This document shows positions 1-9,004 of a DNA stretch of 64,000 nucleotides, one piece after another. Origin of the DNA: Ruminococcus sp. YRD2003 (GTDB lineage Bacteria; Bacillota; Clostridia; Oscillospirales; Ruminococcaceae); contig FNZT01000014.1 of the NCBI GenBank assembly GCA_900109435.1, forward strand, positions 31,556-95,555, in the 5' to 3' direction. The position numbers were made by a program, and so were the translations under genes. The notes beneath the pieces were generated by a model. That model did no database searches. It had not been told where the DNA came from and saw only the letters and a program-made list of their open reading frames with translations. Within the stretch, counting starts at the first letter, position 1. The number at the start of each line of letters is the position of its first letter.

Positions 1-1090
1 CGGAACAGGAAAATCAGAGCTTCCGCGGCTTTATTCACATTTCGGAGGCATACAGTTTATCAACGTTCCTGTTCAGCCTAACTGGGATAGCAAGGAATCA
101 ATGCTTGGCTATTTTAATTCGATTGATAATCGTTTTGAAGCTCAGAATGTACTGCGTTTTCTTGCTCAGTGTACTGATAAAGAAAGATATGGCAATTTCA
201 TGTCTATCGTTTTGCTTGATGAAATGAATCTCGCTCACGTTGAACTCTATTTCGCTGAATTTCTCAGCAAGCTGGAGGAGCGTCGAGGTAATAAGAAAAA
301 GATACCTCAGATAGAGGTACAGTTGGGTTCAGGTATGCCTCCGTACTGCATAAATATGTCAAGAAATATTCTTTGGACCGGTACGATGAATCAGGACGAA
401 ACTACAAATTCGCTGTCTGATAAGGTTCTTGATAGAGGTATCGTTATTAATTTTCCTCGTCCAACTGAATTCTACAGCCGTAAGAAAATCGTTAATCTCG
501 ATGAAATGGACGAAGAACCCCTTCTTGCATATGTTACATGGAAAAAATGGATTGCTGATGAGATTGTATTTGAAGGCAAACAGGCTGATACTATTCAAAA
601 CCTTAAAAACAGTGTCAATAGAATAAATATTGAGCTTGAAAAGGTCGGAAGAGCACTTGGACATCGCGTATGGCAGTCGATAGAATATTATATTGCAAAT
701 TATCCTACAGTCCGTGAGGAGCTTTTCAAAATCAAGGATAATCCTGATCTTGAACCTGGTGAGATAAGCAATGAATTTAAAAAAGCTGTTAAAACTGCTT
801 TTGAGGATCAGGTAGTACAGAAAATCATGCCTAAGCTCCGTGGAATCGAAACGTCAGGTATTGGTGAAGCTGTACTTTCTAATATCATGACTATACTTAG
901 TGAAAGCGGCTGTGAAACTCTTGAAGATGACTTTAATAATGCCAAAGAACTTGGATATGGTCAGTTTATGTGGAGCAGTGCGAAGTATATTGAAAAATCA
1001 GAGAATCTTAATAATTACGAGTCATATGATGAAGAAAATGAAAACGAAAATGATGACACTGTAACTGAGAACGATGATTTTGAGGAATGA
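1..1090 (+). CDS. McrB-like AAA+ GTPase, 5' end outside window
   Basis: The reading frame is already open at base 2 and begins inside the Walker A loop (GTGKSEL), so the N-terminal part lies upstream of the window. Walker B is VLLDEMNLA (about 209-235). The string TMNQD (382-396) is the MNxxD motif that marks the McrB branch of AAA+ proteins, which use GTP and form hexameric motors in type IV restriction (family knowledge). About 360 residues are visible, ending in a very acidic Glu/Asp/Asn tail. Its stop overlaps the next gene (ATGA at 1087-1090), so the two are translationally coupled. The missing N-terminus would carry any modified-DNA or RNA recognition domain, so target specificity cannot be judged. 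The motor call is firm; the restriction role is inferred. Confidence 0.85.
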   Translation, partial: GTGKSELPRLYSHFGGIQFINVPVQPNWDSKESMLGYFNSIDNRFEAQNVLRFLAQCTDKERYGNFMSIVLLDEMNLAHVELYFAEFLSKLEERRGNKKKIPQIEVQLGSGMPPYCINMSRNILWTGTMNQDETTNSLSDKVLDRGIVINFPRPTEFYSRKKIVNLDEMDEEPLLAYVTWKKWIADEIVFEGKQADTIQNLKNSVNRINIELEKVGRALGHRVWQSIEYYIANYPTVREELFKIKDNPDLEPGEISNEFKKAVKTAFEDQVVQKIMPKLRGIETSGIGEAVLSNIMTILSESGCETLEDDFNNAKELGYGQFMWSSAKYIEKSENLNNYESYDEENENENDDTVTENDDFEE

Positions 1091-1095
1091 TAATA

Positions 1096-4000
1096 ATGAA
1101 TGATACTATTAAAAGCTATAGCGATTATTGCTTAGCATTTAAAGCTGAGTCTCAGCTTGCTAAAGATATGTTTGCTGTCAGAAATTGGACTATTGAGGAA
1201 TTAAAATCCTTTCGTAACATCTCAAATGGAAACAGTATTATCGGACTTGATGATCTTGAAAGTATTGAATATATCGAAATGAAGAGCGATGCACTTTCAT
1301 TTATAGTTCATGAAAGTATAGACAATTTTTTCAGATTATATGACCATATGCGTGAAAAATCCGCGCGCGAGAATATAATTATGCCTATTCAAAAGGCTAA
1401 GGAAATAAATAACTCTACGATAATATGGCTTTGCAAGCAGCCTGGAAGAACAGCACGAGAAAAAATTGGCAATTCTAATAACAGGATTAAAGCTGTAAAT
1501 CGCTTTATGAGCAATGATACTCTTGAAAATCGTTTGCTTGTAGCGTGCGCCAAAACGCTGTGCGCTTGTATAAAAGAGAAAATGATTATTATCGGAGAAG
1601 AGCATTGCAGACATGAAGAGATTCTCTTTCTGAATAAAACAAACACATTCTTGAAATCAAGTATAGTATCAAACATCTCTAAATGGAATAACACTCCTCC
1701 AAATAATGCGTTGCTATCGGATAAAAATTATAAGAAGATATGGATTGCTTGGACAAGATTAAAGGAACTTGATGATGTTATACTCCACGATTCTGAAAAT
1801 TTGATTGAGAATGTTTTTACGGTTTTTACTGTTGAGCTTATTGCAGAAATAAAAAAACATATTTTCCTTCCGCAGCTTCCGGTAATGATAAATTACGATG
1901 AGCAAAAGGTGTGTTTTTTTCAGAATACAATTCATGGCTGCGATAAAAATGGAATAGCTGTCATTATTTCAATTAGAGATGATTGCGTTGAGATTGAATA
2001 TAAAGGTGAAAAAAGAAGCTTCAATAAAACGGATATATATGATTTATGCGTTTTGGCTCCTGATATGCTTGAAGCGTTTAGGAAAGTATTCAGCGATTTG
2101 AAATTGTTTTCATCCGGAACTGTTCAGTCAAGTAAAGTCAGTGAGCTCCCGTTTAGCGAGAAGAAATACATTGATATTATTTCTGTTATCCCTGAGGTTT
2201 CATGTGCCGAATATGGCAGCTTTGATAATGAATTAAAAATGATATATCAGGAATTCACAGAAAATGACAAGAAAAAAGATGTTATTCTGCCATGCTTCGG
2301 CTCTGATATTCTTATTTCTGATAATTTAACGCGGATTTTTACAATTAAATCGGCTGCTGAGCATGAAAGAGCTGATATCCTTCAAAAGATTTTTTCAAGC
2401 TCTAAAAAATATTTCAATTGCAGCTCACTTTCTATGATGATTAATGACGGATATGATGCGTTTCAATTGAAAAACTATAAAAAAACTGCACGTTCATTTT
2501 TTAATAATGTCGAGCTTTTCCCTGAAAGCATTGGAACCGTTTTTTGGTATCAGAATTGTTCAGGACAGTTTCAGAATACAAATTCCAGCGAGATAGTTAT
2601 AGTTGCAAATATCATTGAAAACAGCTATTCGCTTACTCCTGTATGCTCTGTTTATGAAGAAGATACAAAACGCTGCATATGGGAAAGATATCCTACAGCT
2701 TTACATGCAATACCTGATCTTGAAAAAATAAAAGCAAAGCTTGAAAATATTGGCTGTCCGCATGATAAAGCGGAGGATATGTTGAATGATTTCGGTTTGA
2801 GATCACTTGACATCGCATTCAAAAAACTGATGTTTGAATTTCAGGATAGGGAGGTTTACAGCTTTGATGAAGCTGTGAGTTGGCTTACTGACAGCATATG
2901 TATTGATATTACGGAAAATGTTGATACAATTATTGCTGAAATGTTTCGTAAAAAGGAAACAGAATCGTGTACGGTTCATGTTATTGTTCTCTCTGATTTT
3001 GTGAAATATTCAGGAAAATATACTGTTATCAATGCAGATATGAGTGATGTTATAGCTGGTGCTCAGTATCATGATAAGGTCTACGATGAGATAAACAACA
3101 TGCTTCAAAAAAGTAAGCGGCAGACTCTATGGCGTGACCATTTGCCAGACCTTTCAATTAAACGACTGTTCGGAGAATTTCCGCTTGTTAAAAATGCAAG
3201 AACCGATCCTATACTTGGTAAAAAGCAGAGGATAAAAATTGATAGTATCTTCACGCTTCCGGCTGGAAAAGATGAATACCATTTCAAGCTGATTCAGAAT
3301 GACAATGGTACGGATATGAGATATGAAGCTGTTATAAAAAATGATGCATTTCCTCTTAAGCATGATACAAATTGCCGATTGAATATGTATTATCAGTATG
3401 ATGCCGATGATATGTACACACTTGAATTTGTTCCGATAAATATGAATACGGCTGAATTTATTACTGCTAAGGTTGAATTTGCCAAAACAAGCGCTTTGAG
3501 CAGTCTGAATTTGCCTTCGCCGCCTTTCCCTCCTGTAAAAACATGGGAAGAGCTTTACGAGATTGGTTCATATGGAACAACAAGCATAATTGATTGTGTA
3601 TTACGAATTCTGAATAACCTTCAAAAAAGCATGAATCAGGAAAGATATCTTATCAGAGAATTTGATATTGGAAGACTGCTTAACGAGGAGGACATTATTC
3701 AGCAATTAGAAATCAACGGTGAATTGCAGAATGTTTCGATTCGTAAAAGAAACTGCTGTCATCAGTCGGATTTATATGAGGGCATAGGAAGTATCTCATT
3801 TTTACTTAGCGAGCCTTTTGTAAGAGATGATGTATATGAAGTTGAATTGTCTGATTTCGATGTTTTCTGGAAAAAAGATGCGTTTTTTATCAATGATATC
3901 TGGTTTGATGATAGATACTACGATAAAATAAGCTTTTTTAAGGATAATTTCAAAGATCAGGAGCAGTTCAATGAATATATTGAAAAAGTAACATTCGTTA

Positions 4001-4959
4001 TAAAACAAAATCAAAAAGGTTATTGGATCGCTAAAAACATATGTGTGCTTGATAATAAGCCTCAAATTGATTATTATGCCAATAATATTCAGATTAATTC
4101 TCTCTACGATGATTCGTTTTTTATGCGAACAGACAAAAATGGAAAGAATTTCATTACGAAGTCAATGTATGCATTCCATAAGCTGTATTGTGATTGTAGA
4201 ACAGTCAGAGATGAGGCGTGTTCTGATGAGCTTAGATGTATTGTTAAGAATGTAGCTGAACAATTACCAGTATGGTATAGAAATATCCGAACAGATCCAA
4301 AGTTTGATCCGAAGCAGATGCTTTATAAGTTCATGTGCATAATGGCAAAGGATATGCCGGATAGCTGCTATGAGCTTTTAAATGAACTTGTAGACGGTTA
4401 TAAGACAAAGAAAAACAAATTGCCAGATTTCATAGGATATGCTTTGGGAGACCTTAAATACTCGCGTGAAATAGAACTGCTTAATAATATTATCACGTTG
4501 AAAAAAAGCAAGGTTATATGCATTCTTGCGAATGTATTGTGGAAAAATCAAGGCTTCTTATATGCTTTTGACATGGAAAATGCTTTTTATTTCTTTGATT
4601 ATGCTGTTGAGAGTTGTATTAAATTCTGCGAGAAAGAAACAGGCGGTGTCAATCCCGGCGTTAAGGTTAAAGATTTTCATTCTTTTCTTGAATATATTTT
4701 GGCTATATTCAGACTGCGTGAATTGAATAATCCTGTAATAAACAATAAGCTTTCACTTAACAATCCGCAGATACAGAGATTATACAGGGCACTTGAGCTC
4801 TTGGATGCAACTGGTATAAAACTGAGAACTATACTTGATTTTCGACTCAAGCAGGAAGATGACAAGCATGATAAGCTTATATATGCGCTTGTTTGTTATA
4901 TAACCGGCGATATGGGCGAAGATGATATTATAATATCTGGTTTGAATGATACTGAATAA
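1096..4959 (+). CDS. Large DUF2357-like protein of McrB operon
   Basis: A 1,287-residue cytoplasmic protein with no signal peptide or clear membrane segment. Near residues 111-146 it has WLCKQPGRTAREK followed by SNDTLENRLL. The Arg-rich and ENR signature resembles DUF2357, the N-terminal domain found in McrC-type partners of McrB GTPases (inference by motif recall). I see no PD-(D/E)XK nuclease motif of the kind McrC normally carries. The C-terminal third is Asp/Leu-rich and helical-looking. Start: ATG 1096 lies nine bases after GAGGA (1082-1086); ATG 1087 would have no spacing. It sits between the McrB-like motor and a coiled-coil protein, probably acting as scaffold or effector of a three-gene complex. 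The AT-rich, AAA-rich codon use differs from the core genes downstream and suggests transfer. Confidence 0.7.
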   Translation: MNDTIKSYSDYCLAFKAESQLAKDMFAVRNWTIEELKSFRNISNGNSIIGLDDLESIEYIEMKSDALSFIVHESIDNFFRLYDHMREKSARENIIMPIQKAKEINNSTIIWLCKQPGRTAREKIGNSNNRIKAVNRFMSNDTLENRLLVACAKTLCACIKEKMIIIGEEHCRHEEILFLNKTNTFLKSSIVSNISKWNNTPPNNALLSDKNYKKIWIAWTRLKELDDVILHDSENLIENVFTVFTVELIAEIKKHIFLPQLPVMINYDEQKVCFFQNTIHGCDKNGIAVIISIRDDCVEIEYKGEKRSFNKTDIYDLCVLAPDMLEAFRKVFSDLKLFSSGTVQSSKVSELPFSEKKYIDIISVIPEVSCAEYGSFDNELKMIYQEFTENDKKKDVILPCFGSDILISDNLTRIFTIKSAAEHERADILQKIFSSSKKYFNCSSLSMMINDGYDAFQLKNYKKTARSFFNNVELFPESIGTVFWYQNCSGQFQNTNSSEIVIVANIIENSYSLTPVCSVYEEDTKRCIWERYPTALHAIPDLEKIKAKLENIGCPHDKAEDMLNDFGLRSLDIAFKKLMFEFQDREVYSFDEAVSWLTDSICIDITENVDTIIAEMFRKKETESCTVHVIVLSDFVKYSGKYTVINADMSDVIAGAQYHDKVYDEINNMLQKSKRQTLWRDHLPDLSIKRLFGEFPLVKNARTDPILGKKQRIKIDSIFTLPAGKDEYHFKLIQNDNGTDMRYEAVIKNDAFPLKHDTNCRLNMYYQYDADDMYTLEFVPINMNTAEFITAKVEFAKTSALSSLNLPSPPFPPVKTWEELYEIGSYGTTSIIDCVLRILNNLQKSMNQERYLIREFDIGRLLNEEDIIQQLEINGELQNVSIRKRNCCHQSDLYEGIGSISFLLSEPFVRDDVYEVELSDFDVFWKKDAFFINDIWFDDRYYDKISFFKDNFKDQEQFNEYIEKVTFVIKQNQKGYWIAKNICVLDNKPQIDYYANNIQINSLYDDSFFMRTDKNGKNFITKSMYAFHKLYCDCRTVRDEACSDELRCIVKNVAEQLPVWYRNIRTDPKFDPKQMLYKFMCIMAKDMPDSCYELLNELVDGYKTKKNKLPDFIGYALGDLKYSREIELLNNIITLKKSKVICILANVLWKNQGFLYAFDMENAFYFFDYAVESCIKFCEKETGGVNPGVKVKDFHSFLEYILAIFRLRELNNPVINNKLSLNNPQIQRLYRALELLDATGIKLRTILDFRLKQEDDKHDKLIYALVCYITGDMGEDDIIISGLNDTE

Positions 4960-4972
4960 AGGAAGTGTTAGA

Positions 4973-6916
4973 ATGTCAAAAGAGTATTCGCCGTTAAAGC
5001 TGATAAGAAATAAGGTTTTTCCTATATATCAGCTAAATGCGGTTATTGAAGAAAAAAAGATAACTAAAGAAGAAGCTTTTAAGATTTGTATTCTTGAAAC
5101 AATGGTATGGATAAGGCAGAAGTTTGAAAATCTTGATATACCCGATGAATTGAATACTGTATCGCCTGCAATGTACAAGGAATTAGATTTAAAATCTCTT
5201 GGTTCATTTAGGATAGAAAGGGGATACATAGTAGAGGTCGTATATATTGATGATGAAAAAAGCTGGAGTTTTCAGCTCGTCGAGCCAGACCTTGCTTCTG
5301 TTAGCTCATCGCCTATTCCGGGCCGAGTTTTTACTACTGATATTGCATTTAAGATAACAGACAATGTAATCTACGGTGGATTCAGAACACTTGTATCAGA
5401 GCCGGAAAATTGCAATGAAGAGGTTCTGTCGCTTAGAACAGGAGTTATAAAAAGGATCGTTAGAAATCCATTGCTAAAGCTTTCACATATTTCTATTCCG
5501 CTTGATGAAAAAACAATGCTGTTGAATTCTGGTGAGCGACTAAACTTTTTTTCTCAGAATGAAGAAAATAGTGATAGATATCTTCTGATGCTCGTATTTG
5601 CTGAATACAAGAACGATAAAAAAGAAGTTAAATCTAATGTTAAAGAAATACCTGAATTGAACGGCACGGTATTGGATAAAACGCTTGATATAAAATCGTT
5701 CTCGATGAATTTCGGAGTAACACAAAAATATACAGATGTAAATGTGAAAATTGGTGACAGTGCGGATAATAGTAGAAATACTTTAAAAAAGGAATCCAAG
5801 CCCGACAAAATGAGCCGGGAAACACTTCTCAAAAGAAATACCGATACTGATAATAAACCATATTACATTTATGATATTGATGACATAGCCAAAGAGCTAA
5901 TGGGCTATGCTATTGTATACAGTTTGCCATATAATAAGATTCGTGAATTTGAAAAGTCTATGAATATGACAATATCGCCTGGTGATGCTGTTATTTTTGA
6001 GCCGAAGATGTTTGGCGACAGTGTACGCTATAATTGTGTCGAAAACAAAGATGAGACCTTGAACGAGCTGATAAGCTTTATCAGGACTTATCAAGTAAAA
6101 AAGACCACGGAGTTTGATTCCATCTATTTTGTACATGATGCAAGAATTGCTGAACAAAAAAAGATGCTGTATAGAAGCAACGATATTGAAGTTCTCGCTT
6201 CTGTTCGTTCTGAGCTTACTAAAGAGCTTGACACAATGAAAAGTGCAAATAAGGAGCTTAACAAGTATAAGGACAGAGCATTAATGCTTGAAGATAAGTT
6301 AGCTAATGCAGATAAAACAATAGAAAAACTCAAGGCTAACATGGTCAAGAAGGAACAGGAGATTTTGAAGATAATAGATGGTTTTGAATCCAAAAATCGT
6401 ATTCTTCAATTGCAGGTAGATTATTTCCATTCACTAAGTTCACGTCCACAAAAACCTGATGAGATAGCTGCTTGGATAAAGAATAATTTTTCTGATTCTA
6501 TGATACTTCATAAAAAGGCAGTCGATATGCTAAATAAGCTGCCGCCACAAAGCGTTAATATGAAAAAACTTTGCGATTCTTTGGAGTATCTTGCAGTTGA
6601 ATATTATATGTTCTTCTATTCAAAGGAGCTGAGTGAAGAAGAGGCATTACAATATGCCGGATTGAAGTATGCTCAGAAATTCAATGTTACTCCTTGTGGA
6701 GATGGAAGCATAAAGGCTCTTCCGGCAGATTACAAGATAAAATTCGATAAAAATGACGGAAATGGAATGAAGGAATATCCATTAGACCTGCATTTGAAAT
6801 CGGGAGTCGATCCTTCACACCTTATAAGGATATATTTTCACTATGATGAGATAAACAAAAAAATCGTTGTAGGCAGTCTTCCAAAGCATTTACCTACAAT
6901 CTCTCAAAAAACGTGA
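4973..6916 (+). CDS. Coiled-coil protein of McrB-like operon
   Basis: A 647-residue protein, third gene of the operon. ATG 4973 is chosen over ATG 4946 because GGAAG (4961-4965) lies seven bases before it. The N-terminal half (to about 230) is a mixed alpha/beta region I do not recognise. Residues about 300-390 form another folded block. Residues about 410-482 are a heptad-rich coiled coil (SELTKELDTMKSANKELNKY). The C-terminal 60 residues look like a small beta-rich domain ending RIYFHYDEINKKIVVGSLP. The ending resembles the strand pattern of small RelE-like or restriction-associated beta domains, but that is a weak analogy. Coiled-coil partners of McrB motors are known from CoCoNuT-type systems; membership in that class is only a hypothesis here. 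Confidence 0.65.
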   Translation: MSKEYSPLKLIRNKVFPIYQLNAVIEEKKITKEEAFKICILETMVWIRQKFENLDIPDELNTVSPAMYKELDLKSLGSFRIERGYIVEVVYIDDEKSWSFQLVEPDLASVSSSPIPGRVFTTDIAFKITDNVIYGGFRTLVSEPENCNEEVLSLRTGVIKRIVRNPLLKLSHISIPLDEKTMLLNSGERLNFFSQNEENSDRYLLMLVFAEYKNDKKEVKSNVKEIPELNGTVLDKTLDIKSFSMNFGVTQKYTDVNVKIGDSADNSRNTLKKESKPDKMSRETLLKRNTDTDNKPYYIYDIDDIAKELMGYAIVYSLPYNKIREFEKSMNMTISPGDAVIFEPKMFGDSVRYNCVENKDETLNELISFIRTYQVKKTTEFDSIYFVHDARIAEQKKMLYRSNDIEVLASVRSELTKELDTMKSANKELNKYKDRALMLEDKLANADKTIEKLKANMVKKEQEILKIIDGFESKNRILQLQVDYFHSLSSRPQKPDEIAAWIKNNFSDSMILHKKAVDMLNKLPPQSVNMKKLCDSLEYLAVEYYMFFYSKELSEEEALQYAGLKYAQKFNVTPCGDGSIKALPADYKIKFDKNDGNGMKEYPLDLHLKSGVDPSHLIRIYFHYDEINKKIVVGSLPKHLPTISQKT

Positions 6917-7014
6917 ATAATTGAAAATAAGAAGTCTGCATACTTTCATTTGGGCTTAGATTAAATGTTTGGTAAAATATCACTTTATGATATTTTCAAT
7001 AGAGAATAATATTA

Positions 7015-7593
7015 GTGTTATTCTTTGTGATGTTCGGCTTTGTAAAGGTCGAAGATGGTACTGTTGTAGTAGCAAACAGAATATTTGAGACAAGACTCTA
7101 TAATGATTTGCTTACCTCAGAAGAAATGAAAGCAACTCCTATTTCAAAGGCAGGCTTATTTGACATGCCTGAGTTCGTCAAGGATGGAATCCTTGATGTC
7201 AAGCTGATTCTCGGTAGATTTATAGAGCATTTCCATGAGATATACAGTGATAGTACCGATAAGTTTATTGAGGAAGACGGAAGGAAATGTTTTCTTGTAT
7301 ATCTCCGCCCTATAATCAATGGAGTTGGTAACTATTACATCGAAGCTCGTACACGTAACAATCGTCGTATGGATGTAGTTATCGACTATCTCGGAAAGCG
7401 ATATGTCATCGAACTCAAAATATGGCATGGAAAGAAATATAATGAAGACGGTGAAAAGCAGCTCTCGGATTACCTTGATTCGTATAAATTAAAAACTGGA
7501 TATATGTTGACTTTCAGCTTTAATAAGAATAAGGAATCCGGTATCAAAACTGTTCAATATGAGGATAAAACTTTGATCGAGGCAGTTGTATAA
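7015..7593 (+). pseudogene. PD-(D/E)XK C-terminal fragment of AAA-like protein
   Basis: A 192-residue frame opening with GTG and preceded at once by an in-frame TAG (7000-7002), with no convincing ribosome binding site. It matches my recollection of the C-terminal half of the clostridial AAA-like/PD-(D/E)XK family (pattern VKVEDGTVVVANRIFETRLY, then a nuclease-like core). Core residues visible: Glu110, Asp120, Asp124, and ELK at 133-135, followed by a conserved GEKQL. Full-length relatives carry about 300-400 more residues with a P-loop ATPase, absent here. It is therefore best read as a remnant left by a deletion or insertion, although a free-standing nuclease that serves the operon upstream cannot be ruled out. 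Confidence 0.6.
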
Positions 7594-7616
7594 AGCATAT
7601 TTGTTGAAATGAAAAA

Positions 7617-7635
7617 AGCCTCCGTAAAGGAGGCT
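7617..7635 (-). terminator. Hairpin with U-run on minus strand
   Basis: Seven-base perfect stem AGCCTCC/GGAGGCT with a five-base loop. The A-run just before it gives a U-tract only when read on the minus strand. It may end transcripts entering from the right. Confidence 0.5.
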
Positions 7636-7789
7636 TAGATAGGTTCAGTTAGTGCACCAATTTGTGCACCAAATATTAGTAAAATAGGTCTGAAATTTAA
7701 GGCTTAGAATCGTTGCGGCATTTCCAGAAATGGCTATATTTGGGACTGTATGACACTTGATGATACTGGGTGAAAAACGTTCTGGTGAA

Positions 7790-7834
7790 CTCATAACCCG
7801 AAGGTCGTTGGTTCAAATCCAGCCGCCGCAACCA
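7790..7834 (+). other. 3' half of tRNA-Met(CAU): integration scar
   Basis: This stretch reads as the 3' part of a tRNA. It has the anticodon loop CTCATAA (CAT at 7792-7794), the 3' strand of the anticodon stem CCCGA, a variable loop, a perfect T arm (GTTGG-TTCAAAT-CCAGC, 7807-7823), the 3' acceptor strand CGCCGCA, discriminator A and encoded CCA (7832-7834). The 5' side fails: the bases before the loop (GTGAA) cannot pair with CCCGA and no D arm or 5' acceptor strand exists. A tRNA cut exactly at the anticodon loop is the classic footprint of a tyrosine-recombinase attachment site. The element, or its remains, should lie to the left. Confidence 0.85.
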
Positions 7835-7869
7835 TATTAGCATGACTAAAAGTATGACATGCAGGAAAA

Positions 7870-7893
7870 AGCCCGAAATATCGGGCTTTTTTG
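7870..7893 (+). terminator. Intrinsic terminator after tRNA-Met scar
   Basis: Stem AGCCCGA/TCGGGCT with loop AATA, followed by TTTTTT. It would have ended transcription of the former tRNA-Met gene. Confidence 0.8.
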
Positions 7894-8058
7894 CTACCCA
7901 AATTCCGGAAAAATCCTTGAAAAAATGAGGGATGACATTGGGGTATTTTATGCCTCTGGCTGGATTTGAACCCTCACAAGGAAAAATTTCGGAGTGAATA
8001 TAGGTCGAAATACAGGCAAATATCGATTTTCTCGACAAAAAATAGTACACAAAGTTTC

Positions 8059-8117
8059 GGACTCGGTTTTAGTGGTTTTCACGAAATGTGAAAACACTGG
8101 GATCGAGTCCTTTTTTG
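8059..8117 (+). terminator. Long two-part hairpin with U-run
   Basis: Outer stem GGACTCG/CGAGTCC and inner stem GTTTTCAC/GTGAAAAC, followed by TTTTTT at 8111-8116. No gene is recognisable just upstream, so it may be a leftover of a deleted gene. The stretch 7835-8286 holds nothing else I can support apart from an inverted copy of the tRNA T-arm 3' strand near 7958-7974. Confidence 0.6.
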
Positions 8118-8286
8118 TTTCTACGAAAACCAATTGATAGTAAACCTATCAGCGATTTGTGAGCCGTTTCTGACGGCATCGGTTGCAGGTAGGGAAACTG
8201 CACCATCGAGAGCAACTGCAGCCACTGTGAACGATTTTTGAGCCTCCTGTGGCAGATACATAGAAAGCAGATCACGCCTGCTGTCT

Positions 8287-8430
8287 ATGGAATACTTCCG
8301 TGTAAAGGAGTCTGTATACGAGACCAATGGTCAGAAAAGAACGTATCAGCAGACCTTTGTTACAGGCAAGGGTCAGCAGTACATCCTTTCAAGGCTGATG
8401 AGAGAGTATGGAGGTGTTATAAATCCCTAA
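8287..8430 (+). pseudogene. Phage antirepressor (KilAC-like) C-terminal remnant
   Basis: A 47-residue frame (ATG to TAA) without a ribosome binding site. It contains FRVKESVYETNGQKRTYQQ and then VTGKGQQYI. In phage antirepressors of the KilAC/ANT type the last conserved stretch is an alternating strand pattern ending in VTGKGQxYF, which this resembles. The N-terminal Rha, KilA-N or BRO domain is absent, and the same frame is blocked by TGA about 45 bases upstream. I read it as phage debris beside the tRNA-Met scar. Recognition rests on one motif. Confidence 0.4.
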
Positions 8431-8600
8431 AGCTCGAAAACGTCATTGTTCATGGTTATTGTAGTAGTAATGTGTTATTCATGACTTTTTAGTTTTAGTT
8501 CAAGGGCTAAGTTACAAGCCGACCAAGTGGTCTATATTCTATTGCGGCTTCAAGGCAGCCGAGGTTCGGTTTCAAGCTGTTTTATATAAAGGAGCTAAAT

Positions 8601-8939
8601 ATGGCGGAAGATAAGGATTTTGAAGAGAGAGGATACAAAAGATACCCTCCAAGTGATATAGATTGTGATGCGGTAAAGTACTTTTATCAGAAAAGATACG
8701 ATGGTACAGCTGCTCAAAAATACTTCATAACAGCTAAAAAATGGGAAATGTGTGACAACACGGGAAAACAAGTCTATAACGGATTTGAATATGAAGTCCA
8801 GTTATATCAAAAAGGTACGCATTTGCCGTTGAATTTGACTTTCCATAAGGAATGGACTCTCGACAATGTTGAGAATTATGTTGAAGAAATATACATGACT
8901 GGCTTATTTGAGCCTTATGATGAATATAAAATGCCTTGA
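8601..8939 (+). CDS. Hypothetical protein, 112 aa
   Basis: A 112-residue soluble, charged protein preceded by AAAGGAG (8587-8593) at good spacing. It is rich in Tyr, Lys and Asp, with no signal peptide, membrane segment or cysteine cluster. I do not recognise a family. Its length, isolation and position beside small genes of unknown function suit an accessory or immunity-type protein, but nothing in the sequence shows that. Its TGA overlaps the -35 box of the next gene's promoter. Confidence 0.6.
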   Translation: MAEDKDFEERGYKRYPPSDIDCDAVKYFYQKRYDGTAAQKYFITAKKWEMCDNTGKQVYNGFEYEVQLYQKGTHLPLNLTFHKEWTLDNVENYVEEIYMTGLFEPYDEYKMP

Positions 8940-8964
8940 CAAGCAGTAAAGCTTGTGCTATCAT
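8936..8964 (+). promoter_or_regulatory. Sigma-A promoter for metallophosphoesterase
   Basis: TTGACA (8936-8941), 17-base spacer, TATCAT (8959-8964), about 40 bases before the start codon at 9005. Confidence 0.7.
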
Positions 8965-9004
8965 AGTCTAAAATAAGAAAGAATACTGAAAGCAGGTGAA
9001 AAGA

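Noticed and set aside
7697-8050. Minus-strand frame containing LDLNQRPSGYEF
   Set aside because: This peptide is the known artefact of reading a tRNA-Met 3' half in the wrong sense; the DNA is the tRNA scar and a terminator.
8121-8327. 68-codon minus-strand frame near the antirepressor remnant
   Set aside because: No start signal and no recognisable family; the opposite strand shows a better motif (VTGKGQQY).
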